From NCBI GenBank assembly GCA_947487765.1, contig CANKXO010000001.1, forward strand, positions 930,001-994,000: a stretch of 64,000 bases of DNA, written 5' to 3'. The notes below the pieces were generated by a model. That model searched no databases. It saw only the letters and a program-made list of their open reading frames with translations, and had not been told where the DNA came from. How positions within the stretch are numbered: the stretch's first letter is position 1; the number at the start of each line of letters is the position of its first letter. This stretch comes from an uncultured Pseudomonadales bacterium. GTDB lineage: Bacteria; Pseudomonadota; Gammaproteobacteria; Pseudomonadales; Cellvibrionaceae. The position numbers were made by a program, and so were the translations under genes. Positions 46,698 through 57,800 of the stretch are shown one piece after another.

Positions 46698-48932
46698 ATG
46701 CTATTTAGTTTTTTTACACCCGTTATAAAGATCCATAAGCAACGCAATATAATGCGGGACACCGACCTGCGTTTAGTTCGCTATTCAACTCGTGGCGTTG
46801 CTTTAAGTTTAGTTATATTCGGTTTGGCCATGTTACTAGGTGAATATTACGACCGGTTACCTGTTAAAGCGTCTGTATTTGCGATGGGAATTGTTCTGAC
46901 TACCGCTATTCGTGCCTATTATCTATTTCGTTTTGATGCATTGTATTCACGAGGGCCATCTCGGTGGCGCAATATATTTTTCACTATTACGATTATTAGT
47001 GCAGCATGGTGGGGTTTTATGCTGGCGAATGTCACTCATGAAATTGGTATGACGTACGAAACGCCATTGTTATGGTTATATACCATTGCTTTTTTCAGTA
47101 GTTGCTCTCATGTTTTTTCACCTTATAAACGCTTTTATAAGTTTTATATGCTAGTAACATTACTTCCTTGTAGCTTGGTTGCAATATTTTCATTCAATGC
47201 TCTGGAAAGTGTCTATGGCATGGTTATGCTAGTTCTGTTTTATTTGTTGCAAAAGCAGGGTGTTAGCCAAGGTGAAGCCTATTGGGACCGTTTACAAGTA
47301 ACCTACGATTTGACTCAAAGAGCAAATGCATTACAAGCTGAAAAAATATCATCGGAAAGCAGCCTCTCTAATAAAGATGCCTTATTTACTAATTTGGCTG
47401 GTGAACTAAAGACATCTTTGCGAGAGATTATGGGCAGTTTGCAATTGCTTAAGCTCGCTAAATTACCAGAGCAGGAAGAGCAGCTTGTTGGTTTGGCAGA
47501 ACAAAAAAGTCAACAGCAAATGTATATGTTGCAAAATATTCTGGAATTTTCACACATTTCTCGAAAGGATATTTTGCTCGATGAACATGTGATGGACTTA
47601 CGAGGAACAATAGAAAAGGCTATTACATCAATCAGTGATCAAGTCTATAAAAAAGAAGTTGAAATTTTTTCTAAATTTTCTTCTGATTTTCCTATTCGTG
47701 TCAAAGGTGATCCTGAGCGTATTGAACAAATAATTGTTAATATGATTGTTAGTGCCAGTGATTACGCTGATAAAGGTTGTTTGTTGTTAGATGTGGAATA
47801 TGCAGCGGATAGTGATGCACAAGGAACCTTAACAATTAAGATGCATATCGATAACCCAATTCGAAATCCAGAAGTAGAGCAGCAACTTCACGATGCGTTT
47901 AGGCCACATTATGCAAGTGATATGAGCCAAGGACTTAGTCTTGCTATTGCAAATGGTTTAGCAACCTGTATGCAAGGCGGTGCAGGTGCTAATTATACCG
48001 CTGAAGGACATCTTAAATTTTGGTTTACTGCATCCTTGCCTACAGTAACGCCTGCTAATCCAACGACTCAAAATGTATCTAAGTTAAATGGTAAGCGTTT
48101 ATTGCTTTACAAACCCCCTTTAATTATCGAAGGTGAATATAAGCATACCTTAGAATCGTGGGGGTTTATTGTCGATATTGTATATGAATATGATGCGGCT
48201 ATTATGGCAATTAAGCACTCGCAAAACTCGTCTAATTATTTTGATATGGTAATGATTTATACGCGGATTGATAATCTAGAGGGTGTTGCACTGGCTAAGG
48301 AAATTGCAGAAATGCCGGTAGATAGTTCCGTCAAGACGCAACAACTTATTTGTGTTACTGAGTTGCAAAGTAAATCAGCATCGGTTGAACAATTAATAAC
48401 AATGCACCCTGAAATTGAGCTTATTCGTAAGCCTATCGAATACAAGCAATTGCGGAAAACATTTAAACACCTTTTAATTACTGATCATGCTTCTGCGCAA
48501 CCACTGTTACAGGAAGATTTTCTAACTGATAAACAAGTATTACTACTGCAAAATGAAGATATCGATCGAACTATTGCGGAAGTTATGTTAAAAAAATTGG
48601 GTTGTATAGCTACAACCGTTAAAACAATAGAAGAGGCAGAAGAAAAATTTAAAAATGTTGCTTATGATGCCTTTATAACGGAAAGCCATATAGATGACGT
48701 TGATATTGAAAATTTTATAGGGTCAGCAAAATTGGCAAGCCAGTCTATTCATAAAAATGGTTATATTTTTCCTGTATTAGGTTTGAGTCATCACCAAGAA
48801 GATGGAGAAGAGACTCGTTGTTTGCAATCAGGAATGGATTACTATATCGATTCACCGTTACAAATCGACGACCTCAGAGCGATTTTGCGCCGTTGGATTG
48901 GGCGTGCGATACACCTCTCAAATACAAAATAA
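46698..48932 (+). CDS. Degenerate hybrid sensor kinase (pseudokinase)
   Basis: A 744-residue protein with several membrane helices in residues 30-175. The dimerisation region reads FTNLAGELKTSLREIMG, where the phosphoacceptor His of xSHExRTPL is replaced by Gly235. The N box (VNMIVSASDYAD) lacks its metal-binding Asn. The Gly-rich lid survives only as QGLSLAIAN. Two receiver-like domains follow. In the first, the Asp position is Tyr521 (FDMVMIYTRID) although RKP is kept; in the second it is Glu662 (YDAFITESHID). It is intact and in frame, so it is probably a binding or scaffold protein in a signalling pathway rather than a kinase. Confidence 0.85.
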   Translation: MLFSFFTPVIKIHKQRNIMRDTDLRLVRYSTRGVALSLVIFGLAMLLGEYYDRLPVKASVFAMGIVLTTAIRAYYLFRFDALYSRGPSRWRNIFFTITIISAAWWGFMLANVTHEIGMTYETPLLWLYTIAFFSSCSHVFSPYKRFYKFYMLVTLLPCSLVAIFSFNALESVYGMVMLVLFYLLQKQGVSQGEAYWDRLQVTYDLTQRANALQAEKISSESSLSNKDALFTNLAGELKTSLREIMGSLQLLKLAKLPEQEEQLVGLAEQKSQQQMYMLQNILEFSHISRKDILLDEHVMDLRGTIEKAITSISDQVYKKEVEIFSKFSSDFPIRVKGDPERIEQIIVNMIVSASDYADKGCLLLDVEYAADSDAQGTLTIKMHIDNPIRNPEVEQQLHDAFRPHYASDMSQGLSLAIANGLATCMQGGAGANYTAEGHLKFWFTASLPTVTPANPTTQNVSKLNGKRLLLYKPPLIIEGEYKHTLESWGFIVDIVYEYDAAIMAIKHSQNSSNYFDMVMIYTRIDNLEGVALAKEIAEMPVDSSVKTQQLICVTELQSKSASVEQLITMHPEIELIRKPIEYKQLRKTFKHLLITDHASAQPLLQEDFLTDKQVLLLQNEDIDRTIAEVMLKKLGCIATTVKTIEEAEEKFKNVAYDAFITESHIDDVDIENFIGSAKLASQSIHKNGYIFPVLGLSHHQEDGEETRCLQSGMDYYIDSPLQIDDLRAILRRWIGRAIHLSNTK

Positions 48933-48994
48933 AAATCTTTCTTTTATTTTACGCCTATGACAGAATTTTTCTTTTTAATGAAGGAAGTTTTGCT

Positions 48995-50059
48995 ATGGGG
49001 TATCCGCTGACATGGGCTTTAGTTATTGCGACTTACATGCGCCCTCATATCCTACCGACGTGTTTGCGGTTGGCTGCTAAGCAAACTTCTCCTCCAACAG
49101 AAATTATAGTTGTTGATGGTAGTCCTGATTGGCAAGAAATGCATGCAAAGATAAAAAAAGAATTCTCCGAATCTTTTCCTGATATCAAATTAATTTACGA
49201 AAAGGCGATTAAACTTTCCAGCAGCTGGCAACGTAACCAAGGGATTAAATTGGCGACAACAGATGTTCTCTTTTTGATTGATGATGATTCATTAATGTAC
49301 CCCAATTGTGCTGAAGAGATAATGAAAGTGTATTCAGCTGATATTAATAAAGATATTTTAGGTGTTAGCTCGATGGAAACAGAAGAGCTCCCTGAGTTCG
49401 ATAAAATAGATTCTGGTGCGAACCTCTTGAAACCACCGAGTCATCACCCGAAACAAACATTACTGCGACGCTTTGTTAAAAAAATATTGCATACACGATC
49501 TGTAGAATTTTTACCGTATGACGGCGACTACCCTAAGCATATATTGCCAAAGCATTTAGAGTCTTTAAACATTGGCATTATTCCTTATATGACAGGAAGT
49601 AGGATGACGCTGCGTAAAGAGGCTGTAGAAAAAGAAATGTTTACGGAAGTAATAAAGCGTTATGGTGCAGCAGAAGATCAAGATTTAAGCTATCGAGTGT
49701 CACGACATGGCCTTATAGTTAATGCAATTGATGCTTATCTTTGTCATTTGGAAATTAGCGGAGGAAGGTTGACTACTTTTCAAGTGGCTATTTTAGAGGC
49801 CTTAACCCCAGCCGTTCTTCAGCAGTTTTATTCGAATGATTTAGCTTTTGTTAATAAAAAATGGAGAAGCATGCTTTGGAAGCGTTGTTTTATTCGGGTT
49901 ATTAAAAATCTATCGGAAAGAAAGTTTTCGCTAAGTGAGCCTAGAGGAATACTCTATGCAATTTTTAAACTGCCAGAAATACACAAGCGATCAGGTGAGG
50001 AATTAATGAACTGGTATGGAGAATTTCAATCTAATTTGTTTGATAAGAAATCTTCTTAA
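48995..50059 (+). CDS. Family 2 (GT-A) glycosyltransferase
   Basis: A 354-residue protein from ATG 48995, with AAGGAAG upstream; the frame is open further upstream within the kinase gene but lacks similarity. The GT-A core has WALVIATYMRPHILPTCLR, EIIVVDGSPDW, SSWQRNQGIKLATTDVLFLIDDDSLMYP with the metal-binding DDD, and ITYG-like AAEDQDLSYRVSRHG. No membrane helix. The donor and acceptor are unknown. It is not in a polysaccharide locus. Confidence 0.9.
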   Translation: MGYPLTWALVIATYMRPHILPTCLRLAAKQTSPPTEIIVVDGSPDWQEMHAKIKKEFSESFPDIKLIYEKAIKLSSSWQRNQGIKLATTDVLFLIDDDSLMYPNCAEEIMKVYSADINKDILGVSSMETEELPEFDKIDSGANLLKPPSHHPKQTLLRRFVKKILHTRSVEFLPYDGDYPKHILPKHLESLNIGIIPYMTGSRMTLRKEAVEKEMFTEVIKRYGAAEDQDLSYRVSRHGLIVNAIDAYLCHLEISGGRLTTFQVAILEALTPAVLQQFYSNDLAFVNKKWRSMLWKRCFIRVIKNLSERKFSLSEPRGILYAIFKLPEIHKRSGEELMNWYGEFQSNLFDKKSS

Positions 50060-50070
50060 AAGTAATAATA

Positions 50071-50103
50071 TTAGCTGGTAGATACTTGTGGGCTATCAGC
50101 TAA
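50071..50103 (+). terminator. Hairpin between GT2 and xthA
   Basis: TTAGCTGGTAG (50071-50081) pairs with CTATCAGCTAA (50093-50103) with one G-U pair and an 11-nt loop, between two convergent genes. No long U tract, so it may serve either direction weakly. Confidence 0.45.
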
Positions 50104-50109
50104 TAACCT

Positions 50110-50925
50110 TTATTGGAATTTTGTCCAAATAGGGCAGTGGTCAGACGGCTTCTCCATGCCTCGAATAGCATAATCGATGCCTGAAGTATGAGAAATTTTC
50201 GATAAAGGCTCTGTTGCCAATATTAAATCAATCCTTAACCCGCGTTTAGGGTCTCGTTCGAATCCACGGCTTCTATAATCAAACCAGCTAAAAAGGTTGT
50301 TTTCAGCTTGGTGGTGCTGTTTAAACGTATCTTTTAATCCCCAGCTTTGTAACGTTTCTAACCACTCTCTTTCTTCGGGTAAAAAACTGCATTTGCCTGT
50401 GCGTAACCAGCGTTTTCGATTATCCTCTCCGATACCAATATCTTCATCTGTTGGAGATATGTTCATATCCCCCATAACAATGATTTGCTCATCCGGTGAA
50501 TAATTATTATTCAGTAATTCGATAAGGTCAGCGTAAAACTTTTTCTTATTAGGGTATTTAGTAGGATGTTCGTTGCTTTCACCTTGAGGAAAGTATCCAT
50601 TAATAACGGTTATTTCTCCGCCATAGGGCGAAACAAAACGCCCGCTAATTAATCGTTTTTGAGTATCATCAGTATCATGAGCAAAGCCTTTATGGACAGC
50701 GATAAAATCATGTTTTGAAAGTAGGGCAACACCGTAGTGTGTTTTTTGTCCATGAAAGTGCACTTTATAACCCAATTCATTAATTGCAGCTTCAGGAAAG
50801 TCTTCATCGGTTACTTTTGTTTCCTGTAAACCGATAAAGTCTGGGTTATGTGTTTCAATCAGAGCTTTTAATTGGTGAATTCTTTGACGAATACTATTTA
50901 CATTAAACGAGACAACGGAGAGCAT
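50110..50925 (-). CDS. xthA: Exodeoxyribonuclease III
   Basis: A 271-residue exonuclease III/AP endonuclease. The metal-binding glutamate is in LQETKV, with VINGYFPQGESNEHPTKYPNKKKFYADL, the catalytic GDMNISPTDEDIG and the C-terminal DYAIRGMEKPSDHCPIW His. Length matches E. coli (268). It acts in base excision repair. It lies 22 nt after the prc gene on the same strand. Confidence 0.97.
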   Translation of the reverse strand: MLSVVSFNVNSIRQRIHQLKALIETHNPDFIGLQETKVTDEDFPEAAINELGYKVHFHGQKTHYGVALLSKHDFIAVHKGFAHDTDDTQKRLISGRFVSPYGGEITVINGYFPQGESNEHPTKYPNKKKFYADLIELLNNNYSPDEQIIVMGDMNISPTDEDIGIGEDNRKRWLRTGKCSFLPEEREWLETLQSWGLKDTFKQHHQAENNLFSWFDYRSRGFERDPKRGLRIDLILATEPLSKISHTSGIDYAIRGMEKPSDHCPIWTKFQ

Positions 50926-50947
50926 AAAAATAAATCAATAATTATAA

Positions 50948-53065
50948 TTAATTAGTAGTAACCGCAACTTTGCTTTTAACGCTGCGCGATAATAATTCTG
51001 TAAAGTCCTTAAGAATATAACCTGCTTCCCTTAACATTGCATCTTCTTTTGTATCGATAACAGTTGTGCCTGCTTTTGCGGCATTTTCTAAGTTTCTTTT
51101 TTCATTACTACTTTTTAATTCATCATAGCTATTGTATTTCTCTAAGCCTTTCGACCCTCTACGTTTGTTTTCAAGTTGGAGTGTCGCTTTTTCGAATTCA
51201 CTTTTTTCTTTTAAACGAACTTTTTCATTTAAAGAAATAATGGTCCGATCAGTAAATTGATCAAGTAAAGATTGTTGCTCCGTAAGATGAATGAAGTCAG
51301 GGTCTTTAGCTATTCGCTTATTGTGTCTTTCTGTCAACGGCGCTAATACTTTACTGATAGGTAGGTACTGTGAATAAGCTACTGGCTTTGTTTTGCTCCA
51401 TACCAACGCTGTCTCATAACTACTTTCGCCAATAATTTCATTATTGAGGAGCTCAGGGAAAGAAATGTCAGGAATAATTCCTCTGTGTTGAGTACTGTCA
51501 CCAGAAACACGGTAAAATTTGGACTCAGTAATTTTCAGGTCTCCACGAGAATCTAGCGGCGTTAAACTTTGCACTGTGCCTTTACCAAAAGACTGAGAGC
51601 CGACAATTAAGCCTCGTTTATAGTCTTGGATAGCACCTGCAAAAATTTCTGAGGCGGAAGCGCTTAGGCGATTAATCATTACTACCAATGGACCGCGATA
51701 ATGAGCTTCGTAACGTGAACGAGTTGTTGAGTTTGCATCACCTTTGCCAATTTGAACGACAGGCCCTTTATCAATAAATAAATCTGTTAATGTTGTTGCT
51801 TCTTGCAGTGAGCCGCCACCATTATTACGAAGGTCAAGAACAATACCATCAACACCTTCCGTTTCTAATTCATTTAATAAGCGAAGTACATCTCGAGTCG
51901 TGCTGCGATAATTAGGATCACGCTCTCGGTAGGCTTGGAAATCAATATAGAAAGCAGGGATATTAATGACTCCGACTTTAAATATTTCATTGTTATTTTT
52001 AACGGTAAATATCGCTTTTTGCGCAGCCTGATCTTCCAGTTTGACCTTGTCTCGCTTAATGCGGATAGATTTTGTTCCTTTTTGGGCGGGATCGGAAGAT
52101 TCTACCTGGAGCCTTACAATGCTATCTTTTTTGCCACGAATCAGAGAAACCACTTCATCTAGGCGCCAGCCAATGACATCAACTAGCTCACCATTATCGC
52201 CTTGTGCTACAGCTGTAATACGGTCTGCAGCTCGAAGCTCACCCTGTTTGTGAGCAGGGCCACCTGTAACTAGCCTGACAACTTTGGTGTATTCGTCTTC
52301 AGTTTGTAGCACAGCTCCAATGCCTTCCAAAGAAAGAGACATATTGATGTTGAAGTTTTCTGCAGTGCGAGGAGCAAGATAGCTTGTATGGGGGTCGTAT
52401 AGTTCTGCGAAGGCATTAATATAAATTTCATAGACATCGTCATTTGAATTTTTCTGGACACGAGACAGCTGGTTTGAGTAGCGTTTCACAAGCTGATTGC
52501 GTGCTTTGCCAGGTTCTTCCTCTGAGAGTTTCTGAGATAAGAGGAATGATTTGATACGTTTACGCCAATAGTCATCGCCCGCAGATGCTGATTTCAACCA
52601 ATCAGTATTCTCAGCATCGGAATTAATACTTTCTTTCTTACTGAAGTCAAAGACGATAGAGTCATCTTCGAGTAAATCAATAACCTTCTGTAATCGTTCT
52701 TCCAGGCGTTGTTTAAAGCGTGCATAGATCACAAAACCTGCACTGTTATCACCATTTTTAAGCTGATCATCCAATATAGAGCGATACTGATTGAATTCAT
52801 TAATATCAGATTGATAGAAAAAGGCTTTATTGGGGTCTAATCTCTCTAGATAGTTATCTAGAAAGCGTGCTGACAGGGTATCGTCAATATTAAGATCAAC
52901 GAAGTGCTTACGATCTAATTTGCGTAAAATCTCAAGAGTAATATCTTGATTTTTATTTTGAATAGCATCGCTTTGCTTTGGAGTAAGGGCAAAAACAGCA
53001 ACTGCGACGGTCAGTAGAACAGCTGTAGTGGATAATACAACATAACGTAAAGTTTTAACGGCCAT
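50948..53065 (-). CDS. prc: Tail-specific protease Prc
   Basis: A 705-residue C-terminal processing protease. The signal-anchor near residues 7-28 is followed by an N-terminal domain with HFVDLNIDDTLSARFLDNYLERLDPNKAFFYQSDI. The PDZ region has MSLSLEGIGAVLQTEDEYTKV. The Ser-Lys dyad is in INRLSASASEIFAGAIQDY and GSQSFGKGTVQS, and the DUF3340 C-terminal domain closes it. It degrades periplasmic proteins and processes penicillin-binding proteins. The gene is first of an operon with xthA. Confidence 0.96.
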   Translation of the reverse strand: MAVKTLRYVVLSTTAVLLTVAVAVFALTPKQSDAIQNKNQDITLEILRKLDRKHFVDLNIDDTLSARFLDNYLERLDPNKAFFYQSDINEFNQYRSILDDQLKNGDNSAGFVIYARFKQRLEERLQKVIDLLEDDSIVFDFSKKESINSDAENTDWLKSASAGDDYWRKRIKSFLLSQKLSEEEPGKARNQLVKRYSNQLSRVQKNSNDDVYEIYINAFAELYDPHTSYLAPRTAENFNINMSLSLEGIGAVLQTEDEYTKVVRLVTGGPAHKQGELRAADRITAVAQGDNGELVDVIGWRLDEVVSLIRGKKDSIVRLQVESSDPAQKGTKSIRIKRDKVKLEDQAAQKAIFTVKNNNEIFKVGVINIPAFYIDFQAYRERDPNYRSTTRDVLRLLNELETEGVDGIVLDLRNNGGGSLQEATTLTDLFIDKGPVVQIGKGDANSTTRSRYEAHYRGPLVVMINRLSASASEIFAGAIQDYKRGLIVGSQSFGKGTVQSLTPLDSRGDLKITESKFYRVSGDSTQHRGIIPDISFPELLNNEIIGESSYETALVWSKTKPVAYSQYLPISKVLAPLTERHNKRIAKDPDFIHLTEQQSLLDQFTDRTIISLNEKVRLKEKSEFEKATLQLENKRRGSKGLEKYNSYDELKSSNEKRNLENAAKAGTTVIDTKEDAMLREAGYILKDFTELLSRSVKSKVAVTTN

Positions 53066-53716
53066 AATTTTAATTCGCTACCAAAAACACTTTCTTTCAA
53101 TATACCACAATTTGACAGATTCACAGGTGAGGCTGTTCGTATTTTGTCGAGTTGCAGCTCTTAATGTACTTTCTCTCATTACTTTCTTGGGGGCAAGTAC
53201 CTTTTATAAGACAACAACTTAGTGGATTTATTCGTATTTTGATAAATAAAGCATATACCTCTACAAATAGTGGTTGCTTTTACTTATTCATGTAACAGTT
53301 GATATTAAGACTAGCTATTGAATTATTGGGTTGAGATTTCATTATTATAAGAACGGGGCTTAGTGTAGTTATTATCATAGGCGACGGTATTTAACGCCAC
53401 CAGAACTTATATTTATTCTTACCGCTGTGGGTCAATAGCTCTATCAAGAGCATGCTAGGTTATGTATAACAATAGTTATGATGTTTGGGCTATATAGTGT
53501 TGATTACGCTAGAAAAAATTTCATATTTTGGATTTATTAATTTCTGCTATATCTAAATCTAACAGCTGTCATAGTTTTTCTTTAGAGTATTAACTTTTAG
53601 GGTTGAATGCGTAGACGAAATAATAGAACTTCGGTAAGATGACGATCCGTCAATCTAATGTATGCAAGGATGTCCTCAAACAAATCCTGCCAACTTACTT
53701 CAATTATTGAATAATC
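53066..53716 (+). other. Divergent intergenic region of about 650 bp
   Basis: No gene found on either strand. It separates the prc start from the RND adaptor gene. Small dyads include GCTCT-ATCA-AGAGC near 53440 and ATAAC-AATA-GTTAT (53466-53479). The latter could be an operator for the efflux genes, but it is short and no regulator gene is next to it. Promoters were not resolved. Confidence 0.5.
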
Positions 53717-54877
53717 ATGAAAAAAGCAATTTTATTAACTATTGTGGGATTAGTACTGCTTGTTGGTGCAATCGCATATGTTAAATACGCACAGATTTCT
53801 ACACTCATCGAGTCCGGTAAGAGTTTCACTGAACCACCTCTTTCTATTTCTTCTTATAAAGTAGAGATGGACCAGTGGGAAAATACCTTATCTGCTATTG
53901 GTTCGCTAGAAGCTGCTAAAGGGTTATTAATCACCGCTGATTTATCAGGGCGTATTGCAAAAATCTTGTTTGATGCTGGTAGTGAAGTTAAAGCAGGTGA
54001 CTTGCTAGTCGAACAAGATGTTTCTTCTGAGAAAGCACAATTGCGCTCAGCTCAGGCAGCTGCCGCTTTAGCGAAAAACAATCTTGATCGTATCAGCGAA
54101 CTTTATAATAAAAAAGTTGCTTCAAAATCAGAGTTTGACAACGCTCAAAGCACTTATCGTTCTGCGATTGCCGATGTTGACAATATTCGTGCAAATATTG
54201 AAAAGAAAAGCATTCGCGCACCATTTAATGGGAGGTTAGGCATTCGTCTAGTGAATCTAGGGCAATCTATTAATGCTGGTGAACCCGTTGTGTCCTTACA
54301 AGCAACTAACCAAATGTTTGTTAATTTTTTCTTGCCTCAGCAACTGCTCCCTAAGGTGAAAACAGGATTAGAAGTACGATTAAATTCTGATGCTGTTCCT
54401 GGTAAAACCTTTACTGGAAAAATCAATGCCATTGATCCAGAAATTGATTCAAATACACGAAGCATTAAAATTCAGGCGATTCTTGCTAATGGTGAGAAAG
54501 AGTTATTGCCGGGGATGTTTGCCAGTATTGATGTAGTGTTACCAGATATGAAAGAGGTTTTACTAATCCCAATTACCTCTGTTCAGTATGCAACATTTGG
54601 CGATTCTGTCTTTATTGTTGAAGAAGCAAAAAAAACTGAAGGTGATAATACGGCAAGTCAGTCTAATAGTAATGAACCGCCTCCACTTACTGCACGTCAA
54701 CAGTTTGTTAAGTTAGGTGAGGCTCGAGGGGACTTTGTGACCGTCGAGAAAGGGCTAACCGTTGGGCAAGTTGTTGCCAGTGCAGGCGTATTTAAATTAC
54801 GTAATGGTGCGCCTGTTGTCATTAATAATACGGTTGTTCCGGAGTTTAGTTTAAACCCTGCCGTTGACGATAAATAA
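53717..54877 (+). CDS. RND efflux periplasmic adaptor
   Basis: A 386-residue membrane-fusion protein with an N-terminal signal anchor (about residues 5-22). The lipoyl half motifs are GRIAKILFDAGSEVKAGDLLVEQD and IRAPFNGRLGIRLVNLGQSINAGEPVVSL, with a coiled-coil hairpin between (KAQLRSAQAAAALAKNNLDRI). The beta-barrel contains PGKTFTGKINAIDPEIDSNTRSI. It connects the permease to an outer-membrane channel. The closest type by eye is MexH-like. It precedes the permease by 17 nt. Confidence 0.93.
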   Translation: MKKAILLTIVGLVLLVGAIAYVKYAQISTLIESGKSFTEPPLSISSYKVEMDQWENTLSAIGSLEAAKGLLITADLSGRIAKILFDAGSEVKAGDLLVEQDVSSEKAQLRSAQAAAALAKNNLDRISELYNKKVASKSEFDNAQSTYRSAIADVDNIRANIEKKSIRAPFNGRLGIRLVNLGQSINAGEPVVSLQATNQMFVNFFLPQQLLPKVKTGLEVRLNSDAVPGKTFTGKINAIDPEIDSNTRSIKIQAILANGEKELLPGMFASIDVVLPDMKEVLLIPITSVQYATFGDSVFIVEEAKKTEGDNTASQSNSNEPPPLTARQQFVKLGEARGDFVTVEKGLTVGQVVASAGVFKLRNGAPVVINNTVVPEFSLNPAVDDK

Positions 54878-54894
54878 GAGTAAGAGATAGTACA

Positions 54895-57800
54895 TTGAAA
54901 AGTCCGGTGAAAAGTTTTACTGATATTTTTGTTTATAGGCCAGTACTGTCTATTGTTGTCAGCTTGATTATTGTTATTGCTGGTCTTCAGGCAATTAATT
55001 CTTTATCTGTTCGTCAGTACCCACGAAGTGATAATGCTGCCATTACCATTACCACAGCCTATGTAGGTGCCAGTGCTGAATTAGTTCGTGGCTTTATAAC
55101 GACACCTATCGAACAGGCAATCAGTGGTGCAGAAGGCATTGATTATGTCGAATCATCCAGCCAATTGGGTCTCTCAACTATTACGGTTCGGTTAGAATTA
55201 AATTATGACCCGATCAAAGCCTTGTCCGAAATTAACTCGAAAGTTAATCAGGTGCGCAGTGATTTACCGCCAGAAGCAGAAGTTCCGACAATTAATGTTG
55301 AATCGGCAGATAGTGAATTTGCATCGGCGTATTTAAGTTTTAATTCAGATATTCTCGATAATAATCAAATTACCGACTTCCTAGTCCGTGTTGTTCAGCC
55401 TAGGCTTTCTGCATTGGATGGCGTGCAACGAGCTGAAGTTTTAGGTGCTCGGAAATTTGCGATGCGCATTTGGTTAAAGCCAGAGCAAATGGCTGCTCAT
55501 AATGTCACCCCTTTACAGGTCAGGCAGGCGTTAGCTGCTAATAATTACCTTTCTGCATTAGGTACGACGAAAGGCTCTTATGTTCAAGTGAACCTTTCTG
55601 CAGATACTGACCTTAATACTGCCCATGAATTTAAGCAGTTAGTTTTGCGCTCAGAGAACGGCGCCATTATACGGTTGCAAGATGTGGCTGATGTAGAGCT
55701 GGGTTCTGAATCATATGACTCGGAAGTACGCTACTCTGGAAAAACGGCGACTTTTATGGGAATTTGGCCATTACCAAATGCTAATTCTCTAGATGTTATC
55801 CAGCTTGTTCGTGAAGAGATGAAGCTGATTCAAGATACGCTGCCTTCCGGCATGGAAGGGTTAGTTGCCTATGATGCAACGGAATATATTGATAGTGCCA
55901 TCACCGAGGTTGTTACAACACTTGTTGAGACATTATTAATTGTTATTTTTGTGATTTATCTTTTCCTTGGCTCTCTTCGCAGTGTGCTTGTGCCCGTCAT
56001 TACAATTCCGATTTCATTAATTGGTGGTGTGTTTTTGATGATGATGTTTGGTTTCAGCCTTAACCTACTAACCTTGCTAGCTATTGTTCTTTCTGTTGGT
56101 TTAGTGGTTGATGATGCCATTGTTATTGTCGAGAATGTTCAGCGTCATATCAGTGAGGGGCAGTCAAATATTGAGGCGGCAATTAAAGGCGCCAGAGAAT
56201 TAATTGGACCTGTTATCGCTACAACCGCTGTACTGGTTGCAGTTTATTTACCTGTTGGTCTGCAGGGTGGTTTAACCGGAACTTTATTTAAAGAGTTTGC
56301 CTTTACTCTGGCGGGTGCGGTTATTATTTCCAGCATTGTTGCTTTGACTTTATCACCTATGATGTCATCAAAAATCTTAAAGCAAGGGGATGATAGGAAA
56401 GGTTTTGCTAAAAAATCAGGTGATGCTTTTGAAGCCTTTAAGCAACACTATATTATTTGGCTGGATGCAACGCTAAAAGCACGTCCTGCGGTATACATGG
56501 TTTGGATTGTTATCGGCGTACTATGTATTCCCTTATTTATTATGGCTGCATCAGAATTGGCACCAACAGAAGATCAGGGTGTTATTTTTGGTATTGTAGA
56601 AGGTCCTGCAAATGCCACTATGGATCAATCCAGCCTCTATGCAGCAGAAGCAAATAAGGCATTTACCAGTTTTGATGATACAGAATTTACGTTTCAGCTG
56701 ACTTTCCCTGGCTCTGGTTTTTCTGGCATGGTCCTTAAGCCGTGGGATGAACGAGACAATACTGTATTTGATTTAATGCCTGAAGCACAACAAAAGTTGT
56801 CTGCAATTCCAGGTATTAATATATTCCCTATTACGCCGCCAGCACTACCCGGTGGTGGCCAATTCCCTGTTGAATTTATTCTAGTATCAACAGCGGAGCC
56901 TGAGGCTATTTTAAAGGTTGCTGAAGAGTTGAGAGATAAAGCTGCGACTTCTGGCATGTTTGCTTTCCCTCCGATGATCGATACAAGAATTGACAAGCCT
57001 CAAGCTAAATTAAATATAGATCGCGACAAAGTTGCTGATTTAGGTCTGACCTTAGAGCAGGTCGGAAACGATGTTGGCATTATGTTGGGTGGCAATTTTG
57101 TTAACCGCTTTAATATTCAAGGGCGCAGTTATCGTGTCATTCCGCAAGTTAAGCGTTTAGAGCGTTTAAATCCAGAACAACTGAATGAGATTTATATTAC
57201 AGGGCCTGATAATGAGTTGATTCAGCTGTCCTCTGTTGCCGATGTTACTTATCAAACGGTTCCTCGGACACTTAATCGCTTTCAGCAACAAAACGCAGTG
57301 AAGATAAGTGGTGTTGCGACGCAGCCTCTGGGAACAGTATTAACCTACCTGGAAGACGAGGCAAAGAAAATAATGCCTCTGGGTTATAGCATTGACTACA
57401 CAGGGGAATCACGGCAGTTACGAAGAGAGGGTAATAAATTTTTGCCAGCTTTCACGTTGGCTATTGTTCTAATTTTTTTAGTACTTGCGGCACAGTTTAA
57501 TAGCTTTAGAGATCCTTTTGTTATCATTGTGGGTTGTGTTCCTTTGGCAATGTTTGGTGCGTTAATTTTTGTCTTTCTTAAAATGCCTGCACCAGTGCCA
57601 TTTTGGACGGATGGTTGGACAACTACATTGAATATTTATTCGCAGGTTGGTTTAGTAACACTAATTGGTTTGATTGCAAAAAATGGGATTCTAGTTGTTG
57701 AGTTTGCGAATAAAATGCAAGAGCAGGGCATTGCTAAACTTGAGGCCATTAAGGAAGCGGCATCAACTCGACTAAGACCAATATTGATGACCAGTGTTGC

